Source of the DNA: Longimicrobium sp.
GTDB taxonomy: Bacteria > Gemmatimonadota > Gemmatimonadetes > Longimicrobiales > Longimicrobiaceae
Assembly (NCBI GenBank): GCA_030446945.1
Contig: JAUJMI010000132.1
Span: 1-8,680 of the forward strand
Length of the DNA stretch: 8,680 nt
Direction of reading: 5' to 3'
The stretch's first letter is position 1, and every line of letters begins with the position of its first letter. The notes below the pieces were generated by a model. The model did not search any database. It saw only the letters and a program-made list of their open reading frames with translations, and was not told where the DNA came from. Of this stretch, positions 1-4,415 are shown piece after piece. Both the position numbers and the translations under genes were made by a program.

Positions 1-822
1 GGGCCGGAGTCCTCCGGCAAGACGACGCTCTGCCTCCACCTGATCGCCAACGTGCAGGCCGGGGGGCGGCGTGGCCGCGTTCGTGGACGCGGAGCACGCG
101 CTGGACATCGAGTACGCCCGCAAGCTGGGCGTGGACGTCGACAACCTCCTCGTGTCGCAGCCCGACAACGGCTAGCAGGCGCTGGAGATCACGGAGACGC
201 TCATCCGCAGCGGCGCCGTTGACCTGGTGGTGGTGGACTCCGTGGCCGCCCTGGTGCCGCGCGCCGAGATCGAGGGTGAGATGGGCGACAGCCACGTGGG
301 GCTGCACGCGCGCCTCATGAGCCACGCGCTGCGTTACCGGCGCCATCAACCGCAGCCAGACCACGCTCGTCTTCACCAACCAGATCCGCGAGAAGATCGG
401 CGTGATGTTCGGCTCACCCGAGTCCCACCACGGGCGGGCGCGCGCTGAAGTTCTACGCCTCGCTGCGGCTGGACGTGCGCCGCATCGGCACCATCAAGGA
501 CCGCGAGGTCGCCGTCGGCAACAAGACGCAGGTCAAGGTGGTGAAGAACAAGGTGGCGCCGCCCTTCAAGCAGGTGGTGTTCGACATCATGTGGGGCACC
601 GGCATCGACCGCTCCGGGGCCATCGTGGACCTGGGGGTGGAGCACGACGTGATCTCCAAGTCCGGCTCCTGGTTCAACTACGGCGACCTGCGCCTGGGCC
701 AGGGCCGCGAGAACGTCAAGGCATTCCTCCAGGAAAACGTCCCCCTCGCCACCGAGATCGAGGACAAGGTCAAGGTCAAGGCGGGGTTCGGTGTGCTGGA
801 GGCGGCGGGCGAGGCGGCGTAG
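1..822 (+). pseudogene. recA: RecA recombinase, 5'-truncated by the window and disrupted
   Basis: RecA is the ATP-dependent strand-exchange protein of homologous recombination and SOS induction. The fragment begins at the Walker A motif (GPESSGKTT) and continues through VDAEHALD, the Walker B-like strand [20 protein letters not shown], the L2 region ([15 protein letters not shown]) and the C-terminal domain ([25 protein letters not shown]), ending at a TAG. No single frame covers this. An extra G in the G run at 61-66 shifts frame 1 to 2. A TAG at 173-175 sits where RecA normally has Glu (D-x-G-E-Q). About 5 nt are missing near 331-336 (the Lys-Leu after ALR), moving to frame 3. An extra C at 424-426 moves to frame 1, open to 822. 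Two normally conserved Gln residues are His ([13 protein letters not shown]). Family identity is certain. Whether it is a decayed second copy or poor contig-end sequence cannot be told from here. Confidence 0.9.
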
Positions 823-855
823 GCGAGGGCCGCCTCCCCGGCTCGTCACCTCGCG

Positions 856-888
856 GCCCCTCCCCCAATAACTACCTGGGGGAGGGGC
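856..888. repeat. Perfect 12-bp stem-loop downstream of recA
   Basis: GCCCCTCCCCCA (856-867) pairs perfectly with TGGGGGAGGGGC (877-888) around a 9-nt loop. It lies 33 nt after the recA stop and is not followed by T residues, so a classical intrinsic terminator is not supported. Its right arm is also the first block of a longer sequence repeated in inverted orientation near 6017-6085. Confidence 0.75.
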
Positions 889-947
889 GTACGCATGCAT
901 CACCTCGTGGAGCCACAGATCCCGTAGGGGCGCGATTCATCGCGCCC
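878..947 (+). repeat. Dispersed palindromic (REP-like) element, copy 1
   Basis: This carries the blocks GGGGGAGGGGCG (878-889), ACGCATGCAT (891-900) and GATC-x-CGTAG leading into the perfect palindrome GGGCGCGATTCATCGCGCCC (928-947; 9-bp arms, 2-nt centre). The same blocks in the same order and nearly the same spacing recur on the minus strand at 6017-6085. A GTAG tetranucleotide (924-927) just 5' of a palindrome is the hallmark of REP elements mobilised by RAYT transposases. The REP assignment is inference; the repeat itself is visible. Confidence 0.75.
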
Positions 948-990
948 GTGCCTCTCTCCACTCCGCCGCCCGCCGCGAACACCGCAACCG

Positions 991-1018
991 CGTAAGGGGC
1001 AGACCTGCGTGTCTGCCC
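991..1018 (+). repeat. GTAA-led palindrome, possible relative of the REP-like element
   Basis: GGGCAGAC (997-1004) pairs perfectly with GTCTGCCC (1011-1018) around a 6-nt loop, preceded by CGTAAGG. Its outer shell (GTA, then GGGGC ... GCCC) matches the palindrome at 925-947 while the inner arms differ. This suggests a variant of the same kind of mobile palindrome. Confidence 0.55.
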
Positions 1019-1022
1019 TCCC

Positions 1023-1083
1023 TAGCCACTGCCTGGATCCCTGCTTGACGCACAAAACCCGCAGGGGCCGCCAGGCGTGGCTA
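1023..1083. repeat. Long interrupted stem-loop
   Basis: TAGCCAC-T-GCCTGG (1023-1036) pairs with CCAGGCGTGGCTA (1071-1083) apart from one bulged T. Inside it CCCTGC (1039-1044) pairs with GCAGGG (1061-1066), closing a 16-nt loop. Together this gives about 19 base pairs. It could be a repeat element, a small structured RNA or an mRNA 3' structure. Nothing in the sequence decides between these. Confidence 0.5.
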
Positions 1084-1192
1084 CCCGCTGCGTGAGCATG
1101 CACCGATGCCGGCATTCCAGAGCGCGCCACACGAAGCCGCCTGTATCAGCGGTCTTCCCGTGGTCTCAGCCGGGGTCTTCAGCCCCCGGTGC

Positions 1193-1561
1193 TCAATCCG
1201 CGGGCAGTTGCGCGCGAATGGCGGCGATGAGGCGGGGGGCCTGGAAGGGCTTGGCGATGAAGTCGGCGAAGCCGGCGGCGCGGGCGCGGTCCGGGTCCAG
1301 GTCGCCGGCGGTGCAGGCGATCACCGGGATGTCCGCCGTCACCGGATCGCCGCGCAGTGTGGCGAGGGCTTCCCAGCCGTCCATGCGCGGGAGGTGCAGG
1401 TCCATCAGCACCACGTCCGGGTGGTGCTTCTGCGCCATCTCCACCCCTTCCACCCCGTCGTCGGCCTCCAGCACGCCGAAGCCGACCAGTTGCAGCGACC
1501 TCAGGACCGCGTGGCGGACGGAGGGGTGGTCCTCCACGTACAGGATCGTGGGAGAGGCCAT
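1193..1561 (-). CDS. Single-domain response regulator (CheY-like receiver)
   Basis: The 122-residue product is one receiver domain with no output domain, so it probably acts by protein contact, like CheY or Spo0F, as the phospho-acceptor of a histidine kinase. Visible hallmarks are the acidic pair E10-D11, the phospho-acceptor D54 in VVLMDLHLPRMDG, the switch residue T84 (CTAGD) and K104-P105 in FIAKPF. The length matches the family. The ATG at 1559-1561 was chosen because the domain starts directly after it (ILYVEDH); no strong ribosome-binding site precedes it. It lies 78 nt downstream of the GH84 gene on the same strand, so co-transcription is possible. The partner kinase is not visible. 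The CheR/CheB genes 5 kb away are possible but unproven partners. Confidence 0.93.
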   Translation of the reverse strand: MASPTILYVEDHPSVRHAVLRSLQLVGFGVLEADDGVEGVEMAQKHHPDVVLMDLHLPRMDGWEALATLRGDPVTADIPVIACTAGDLDPDRARAAGFADFIAKPFQAPRLIAAIRAQLPAD

Positions 1562-1639
1562 CAGCGGAGCCCGGAAAGGGGACGCACCACGGCTCGCAAC
1601 AGTTGCGTCACACGCACTATCCGCGCAAGGAATTCATCG

Positions 1640-2704
1640 CTACTGCGTCTGCACGATCTCGTCGGTGATGCGGTACGCGCCGTCCAGCCAGGCGATGATC
1701 TCGCGCGCGCCCGGGTGATCCTCGGCGCCGTAGCGCTCACGCAGGGCCGTTTCCTTGTCCTCCAGCCGGTCCAGCCCCACGTTCTGCAGCACCAGCACGT
1801 CCTCCCACACCCGCGTGCCGAGCGATGCGCCCAGCACGGCCATGGCGGCGGTGCGGAACGCTTCGCCGTACGCGTACGCGTCGCCCAGGCGGTAGCACTC
1901 GGGAAGGGTGAGCGCCGGGATCAGCGACAGGGTGGGCTGTAGCGCGGGGTTGATGCCGTGCGCCGCCACGTGCCCGCGCAGGTTGGCCGGCCGACCGGTG
2001 AAGCCGCGCAGGTGAAGGTACTGCGACATGCGCGGGCCGTCGTTGACGGGATAGTTGTCCCACAGGAACGGCTTGCGGCACAGTTGCCCCGTCACGCGCT
2101 CCAGGTGGCCGGGGGTGATTTCGCGCGAGCACACCTCCTCGCCAGTCCAGAACACCTCGATCGACGAGTCGAGCGCGGCGCCGAGCTGCTCCACGTATCC
2201 ATCCGGCCGGCGGCCGAAGGCGCGGTCCAGCACCGGGTCGTCGGAGTAGTAGCTGGGGCAGATGAGGAGGCGGTCCGCACTCGTGCGCTCCGCGGCCCAG
2301 TGCACGATCTCCACCTGGCGAGCGGCGAGATCGGGGGTGTCGCCGCGCATGTCGTCGAAGAGGATCGCCAGGTCCTGCACCCCCAGATCGTCGAAGAGGG
2401 CGAGCTTGCGGGCGAGGGCCTCGTGCGCGGTGGAGTCGAAGTCGTTGAAGATCTCGTACGGGCTCAGCCCCACCCCGAAGCGCACCCCCGCCCGCCGGCA
2501 CGCGTCCGCGAGCGATGCCAGACCTCGGGCGCTCTCCTCTGGATACTCCTCCTGCCAGCGGCGGCGCAGAAAGGTGTCCGCCTTTGGCGCGTACATGAAG
2601 AAGCGGTAGCCGTGCGGCGCCAGGAACTCCACCGTCGCCGCGCGCTCCTCCCACGTCCAGGGCTTTCCGTAAAACCCTTCGATGATCCCGAGCTCCGGTT
2701 CCAT
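1640..2704 (-). CDS. GH84-type beta-N-acetylglucosaminidase (O-GlcNAcase/NagJ-like catalytic domain)
   Basis: The 354-residue product matches the glycoside hydrolase 84 catalytic barrel, which removes terminal beta-linked N-acetylglucosamine by substrate-assisted catalysis. It opens with GIIEGFYGKPWTWEER (residues 6-21), then MYAPKAD (37-43). The adjacent Asp pair D117-D118 in LAILFDDM sits where the family's catalytic Asp-Asp lies. Further matches are CPSYY (149-153), FWTGEE (185-190) and WDNYPVND (215-222), whose Asn and Asp correspond to sugar-binding residues in known GH84 enzymes. No signal peptide and none of the accessory domains of secreted clostridial hyaluronidases are present, so it is probably cytosolic. 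The ATG at 2702-2704 is supported by GGAG six bases upstream; the open frame further upstream runs through a repeat element and is not coding. The substrate is unknown: recycled cell-wall sugars or a glycosylated protein are both possible. Confidence 0.9.
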   Translation of the reverse strand: MEPELGIIEGFYGKPWTWEERAATVEFLAPHGYRFFMYAPKADTFLRRRWQEEYPEESARGLASLADACRRAGVRFGVGLSPYEIFNDFDSTAHEALARKLALFDDLGVQDLAILFDDMRGDTPDLAARQVEIVHWAAERTSADRLLICPSYYSDDPVLDRAFGRRPDGYVEQLGAALDSSIEVFWTGEEVCSREITPGHLERVTGQLCRKPFLWDNYPVNDGPRMSQYLHLRGFTGRPANLRGHVAAHGINPALQPTLSLIPALTLPECYRLGDAYAYGEAFRTAAMAVLGASLGTRVWEDVLVLQNVGLDRLEDKETALRERYGAEDHPGAREIIAWLDGAYRITDEIVQTQ

Positions 2705-2777
2705 GCGTTTCTCCGTGGTGGGGACAGGCTGCGTTGCTCCCCCTCCGGCACAGCGAGTGCCGCGGCATCGCGATTGG

Positions 2778-2942
2778 CTCACGCGGAGACGCGGAGCGCG
2801 GAGAAAAACAGAAGAAAAATGCCTCACCGAGAGGCCACAGAGGGAACTGCAAGCACAGAGAACCCCTTTTGCTGTTCTTTCTCTGTGCCTCTGTGTCACT
2901 GTGTGGGCCCGCTGTTGCTGTTCCTCCGCGCCTCCGCGTGAG
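2778..2942. repeat. Large palindromic repeat element (MITE-like)
   Basis: Terminal arms CTCACGCGGAGACGCGGAG (2778-2796) and CTCCGCGCCTCCGCGTGAG (2924-2942) are inverted copies with 18 of 19 positions matching. A nested inner pair, GCACAGAGAA (2853-2862) and TTCTCTGTGC (2879-2888), is perfect, with further CACAGAG-type motifs on both sides. The left half is purine-rich and the right half pyrimidine-rich, and the internal base composition differs from neighbouring genes. It has no coding capacity. It resembles non-autonomous mobile palindromes; mobility is inference. Confidence 0.7.
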
Positions 2943-2950
2943 GCCTGCTG

Positions 2951-2988
2951 TAAAAAGAAGCGCCGCACCGATGCCGGCGCGGCGCTTC
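2951..2988 (-). terminator. Rho-independent terminator of the small membrane protein gene
   Basis: On the minus strand GAAGCGCCGC (2988-2979) and GCGGCGCTTC (2966-2957) form a perfect 10-bp GC-rich stem with a 12-nt loop, followed at once by TTTTTA (2956-2951). It starts about 20 nt after the stop codon of the gene at 3009-3281 and ends 8 nt before the repeat element, which isolates the GH84 gene from upstream transcription. Confidence 0.85.
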
Positions 2989-3008
2989 GACGTTGCGCGG
3001 GAGCTGCC

Positions 3009-3281
3009 TCAGGTGCGGGCCAGCGCCGGAGCTGGGCGCGGCGCGCGGAGCACGGGGCTACGCGGGGCCCGGTTGCGCATCGCGTAGCGCGCCGCCGCCC
3101 GCGGGAGCTTCCAGCTGTCGATGCGCTCGTACCGGCCGCTCTCCTGGCGCTCGAAGAAAAAGGTCTCGCCCGCGTGCACCCGCAGCACCAGCAGGTACTC
3201 GTCGCGGCGCGCGCGGACCGCCGCCAAACCGAGGCCGGCGAGCGTGGCAACCGCGGCAATGATTAAACCGAAGGTCAGCAT
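3009..3281 (-). CDS. Small single-pass membrane protein, function unknown
   Basis: I do not recognise this 90-residue protein. Residues 2-22 are a strongly hydrophobic segment (MLTFGLIIAAVATLAGLGLAA) followed by basic residues (RARR), which fits a membrane anchor with the rest in the cytoplasm. The middle reads LVLRVHAGETFFFERQESG, and the tail (about 60-90) is rich in Arg, Pro and Ala and probably disordered. The ATG at 3279-3281 is favoured over an in-frame start at 3353 because GGAGG lies 5 nt upstream and the membrane segment starts there. A strong terminator follows. The gene is on the same strand as the Gly/Arg/Tyr-rich gene upstream, with about 150 nt and a stable hairpin between them. 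Confidence 0.65.
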   Translation of the reverse strand: MLTFGLIIAAVATLAGLGLAAVRARRDEYLLVLRVHAGETFFFERQESGRYERIDSWKLPRAAARYAMRNRAPRSPVLRAPRPAPALART

Positions 3282-3286
3282 GAGTG

Positions 3287-3291
3287 CCTCC
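3287..3291 (-). promoter_or_regulatory. Ribosome-binding site fixing the start at 3281
   Basis: GGAGG on the minus strand, 5 nt before the ATG at 3281. It supports the shorter form of the membrane protein. Confidence 0.7.
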
Positions 3292-3376
3292 GTGCAAGCT
3301 GTGTCTTTCGGCCGCGAGGGTGCGGCTCTCACGCCTGGAAAAGCGAGGTTCATGCCGCCCGGGGGAGGGATGCGGC

Positions 3377-3407
3377 ACGGGCCGGACGATCGCCTCGTCC
3401 GGCCCGT
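3377..3407. terminator. Strong 13-bp hairpin without a T-tract
   Basis: ACGGGCCGGACGA (3377-3389) and TCGTCCGGCCCGT (3395-3407) form a perfect 13-bp stem with a 5-nt loop. It lies 23 nt beyond the stop of the Gly/Arg/Tyr-rich gene on that gene's strand, where a terminator is expected. No T-run follows on either strand, so it may be an inefficient terminator, an mRNA-stabilising structure or a leader element of the next gene. Confidence 0.5.
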
Positions 3408-3430
3408 ATCTCGTGGATTTGCAGGGGGTT

Positions 3431-3886
3431 TCAGCGCCCGTCGTAGCCCCGCCCGCGCGAGATGCCGCCGCGGTACCCCGGCCCCATCTGTCCACGCCAG
3501 GGGACGCCGCGGCCCACGTCCTCGTGACGGGGGCTGCTGTAGCCGGGGCGGAACTCATCGCCCGCCATCCCGCCGTAGCGGCCGAAGACCATTCCGCCCG
3601 CCGCGCCGCCGCCGCGCTGCTCCGGCGCGTTGAAGCCGTACTGCCCGCGGAAGCGCCCGCCCCCGCCGCTCCCCTGGAAGCGGCCGGTGTAGGTGGCGTC
3701 GTAGCCGCCGCCCAGGCCGCCGTACATCCCCCACGTCTCGCCGTTGCTGCCGTAGGCATCGCGACCGTAGCGGCCGCGCTGGAGCGCCTCGCCGTCGGGG
3801 TAGGCGTTCGTGCGGTAGTCGCGCCCGTAGCCGCGGAAGCCCCGGTCGTAGCCGCCCATCCCGTAGTCCCGTCCGTATCGCGCCAT
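3431..3886 (-). CDS. Gly/Arg/Tyr-rich low-complexity protein, function unknown
   Basis: I do not recognise the family. The 151-residue product is about 30% Gly (46), 15% Arg (22) and 11% Tyr (16), with no Cys, no signal peptide and no membrane segment. Short motifs recur: YGRD at residues 4-7, 20-23 and 40-43, and many Arg-Gly, Phe-Arg-Gly and Tyr-Gly pairs. It ends GRGYDGR. Such composition predicts intrinsic disorder and resembles RGG/YG-type sequences that bind RNA or condense, a comparison of composition only. The ATG at 3884-3886 is chosen because a perfect AAGGAGG lies 5 nt upstream; an in-frame start at 4003 has no such site. It is divergent from the lipoprotein gene (250-nt spacer). 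It could also be a desiccation or stress protein. Confidence 0.75.
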   Translation of the reverse strand: MARYGRDYGMGGYDRGFRGYGRDYRTNAYPDGEALQRGRYGRDAYGSNGETWGMYGGLGGGYDATYTGRFQGSGGGGRFRGQYGFNAPEQRGGGAAGGMVFGRYGGMAGDEFRPGYSSPRHEDVGRGVPWRGQMGPGYRGGISRGRGYDGR

Positions 3887-3891
3887 CCATC

Positions 3892-3898
3892 CCTCCTT
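3892..3898 (-). promoter_or_regulatory. Perfect Shine-Dalgarno fixing the start at 3886
   Basis: AAGGAGG on the minus strand, 5 nt before the ATG of the Gly/Arg/Tyr-rich gene. It is the strongest ribosome-binding site in the window and implies high translation. Confidence 0.8.
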
Positions 3899-3942
3899 CG
3901 CGTGGGCCCGGCGCTCGTACGCGGCCCCCGCCGCGCCCTGCG

Positions 3943-3954
3943 CCGGCATGCCGG
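3943..3954. repeat. 12-bp perfect palindrome upstream of the Gly/Arg/Tyr-rich gene
   Basis: CCGGCATGCCGG is self-complementary and lies in the spacer between divergent genes, 57 nt from the ATG at 3886. It could be an operator, but short GC palindromes are common in such DNA. Confidence 0.25.
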
Positions 3955-4078
3955 GAGCGCCCACCGGGGCAAACTCCGCACCGCCCGCGACCCACGCGCG
4001 CACGCTCGTCCACTTTGTCCTTTAACGTGGCGGCAACCGGCTCTCGGGGTGCGCACCAATGCGCCAGAATAAGGAGAC

Positions 4079-4100
4079 GGCACCGGACCTACCCGGTGCC
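4079..4100 (+). promoter_or_regulatory. Hairpin in the leader of the repeat lipoprotein gene
   Basis: GGCACCGG (4079-4086) pairs perfectly with CCGGTGCC (4093-4100) around a 6-nt loop, 23 nt before the AGGAG ribosome-binding site (4124-4128). It could modulate the leader mRNA. No T-tract follows, and no known riboswitch is recognised. Confidence 0.35.
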
Positions 4101-4136
4101 CGCTTCGTCCGCCCCCTCGATTCAGGAGATCGCCGC

Positions 4137-4415
4137 ATGCGCTTCGCCCGCTCCTTCCTCGCCCTCGCCGCCCTCTGCGCCGCCGCCGCCTGCGCCGATG
4201 GAGCGTCCCGCATTACCGCGCCCTCCGCCCCGTCGCACGACGGTGGCGCCTGGATCGGCAGCGGCAACGTGACCACGTCCGACACTACGGCGATCGGCGG
4301 AGGGTGGATCGGGTCCGGCAACGTGACCGGGGACGGCGGCGCCGGGACCGCCACGGAGTCGACCGACACCACCAGCACCAGGATCGGCGGAGGGTGGATC
4401 GGGTCGGGCAACTAA
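4137..4415 (+). CDS. Small exported (probable lipoprotein) with three WIGSGN motifs
   Basis: I do not recognise a named family. The 92-residue product starts with a short signal sequence: MRFAR, then a hydrophobic run LALAALCAAAAC with C19 as probable lipidation site (imperfect lipobox AAAC). The mature part is small, rich in Gly, Ser and Thr, and carries three copies of a motif: GGAWIGSGNVT (36-46), GGGWIGSGNVT (54-64) and GGGWIGSGN (84-92). The last is the exact C-terminus. Linkers are Thr/Ser/Asp-rich. Copies 2 and 3 sit in 31-nt direct repeats. The ATG at 4137 has AGGAG 8 nt upstream and starts the signal peptide; an in-frame ATG at 4059 would place a charged stretch before it. Its stop overlaps that of the convergent TPR gene. 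Possible roles are surface structure, signal or modified peptide; none is shown. Confidence 0.75.
   Translation: MRFARSFLALAALCAAAACADGASRITAPSAPSHDGGAWIGSGNVTTSDTTAIGGGWIGSGNVTGDGGAGTATESTDTTSTRIGGGWIGSGN
4292..4412 (+). repeat. 31-nt direct repeats encoding GGGWIGSGN
   Basis: 4292-4322 and 4382-4412 match at 30 of 31 positions, 90 nt (30 codons) apart and in frame. A third, more diverged copy lies at 4242-4274. The near-identity including synonymous positions suggests recent duplication or gene conversion inside the gene. Confidence 0.8.

Larger units (their letters stand above)
823..1192. other. Gene-free spacer packed with hairpin elements
   Basis: No credible gene lies between the recA stop and the response-regulator stop. 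The stretch is a chain of inverted repeats: 856-888 (12-bp perfect stem), 925-947 (GTAG-led palindrome), 993-1018 (8-bp perfect stem), 1023-1083 (long interrupted stem), 1134-1158 (GAAGCCGC against GCGGTCTTC with one bulge) and 1170-1189 (CCGGGG against CCCCGG). Some may act as 3' ends for the genes converging on this spacer. None is followed by a clear T-tract in either direction. Confidence 0.7.
2705..3008. other. Spacer between GH84 gene and small membrane protein gene
   Basis: No gene is supported. The spacer holds a 6-bp hairpin (CGGCAC/GTGCCG, 2746-2762) in the GH84 leader, a large palindromic repeat element (2778-2942) and the terminator of the upstream minus-strand gene (2951-2988). 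Any promoter for the GH84 gene must lie in or beside the repeat element. I see no convincing -35/-10 pair. Confidence 0.6.

Noticed and set aside
1958..2941. Long plus-strand open frame opposite the GH84 gene
   Set aside because: It is antisense to conserved GH84 motifs and continues through the palindromic element; no domain is recognisable.
2705..3259. N-terminal extension of the GH84 frame up to 3259
   Set aside because: The added residues come from a palindromic repeat element, a terminator and DNA antisense to or out of frame with another gene. A GGAG site and the GH84 domain start fix the ATG at 2704.
3887..4003. Longer start for the Gly/Arg/Tyr-rich protein at 4003
   Set aside because: No ribosome-binding site precedes it and the composition changes abruptly at residue 40, where a perfect AAGGAGG-linked ATG occurs.
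3284..4072. Long Ala-rich plus-strand open frame opposite the Gly/Arg/Tyr-rich gene
   Set aside because: It is the expected shadow of GC-rich Gly/Arg/Tyr codons. The minus strand has the strong ribosome-binding site.
4059..4136. Earlier ATG of the repeat lipoprotein at 4059
   Set aside because: It would put about 26 charged residues before the signal peptide and run through the leader hairpin. The 4137 ATG has AGGAG at good spacing.
4242..4412. CRISPR-like spaced repeats
   Set aside because: The repeats are in frame inside a gene with a signal peptide and ribosome-binding site, and the spacings are unequal.
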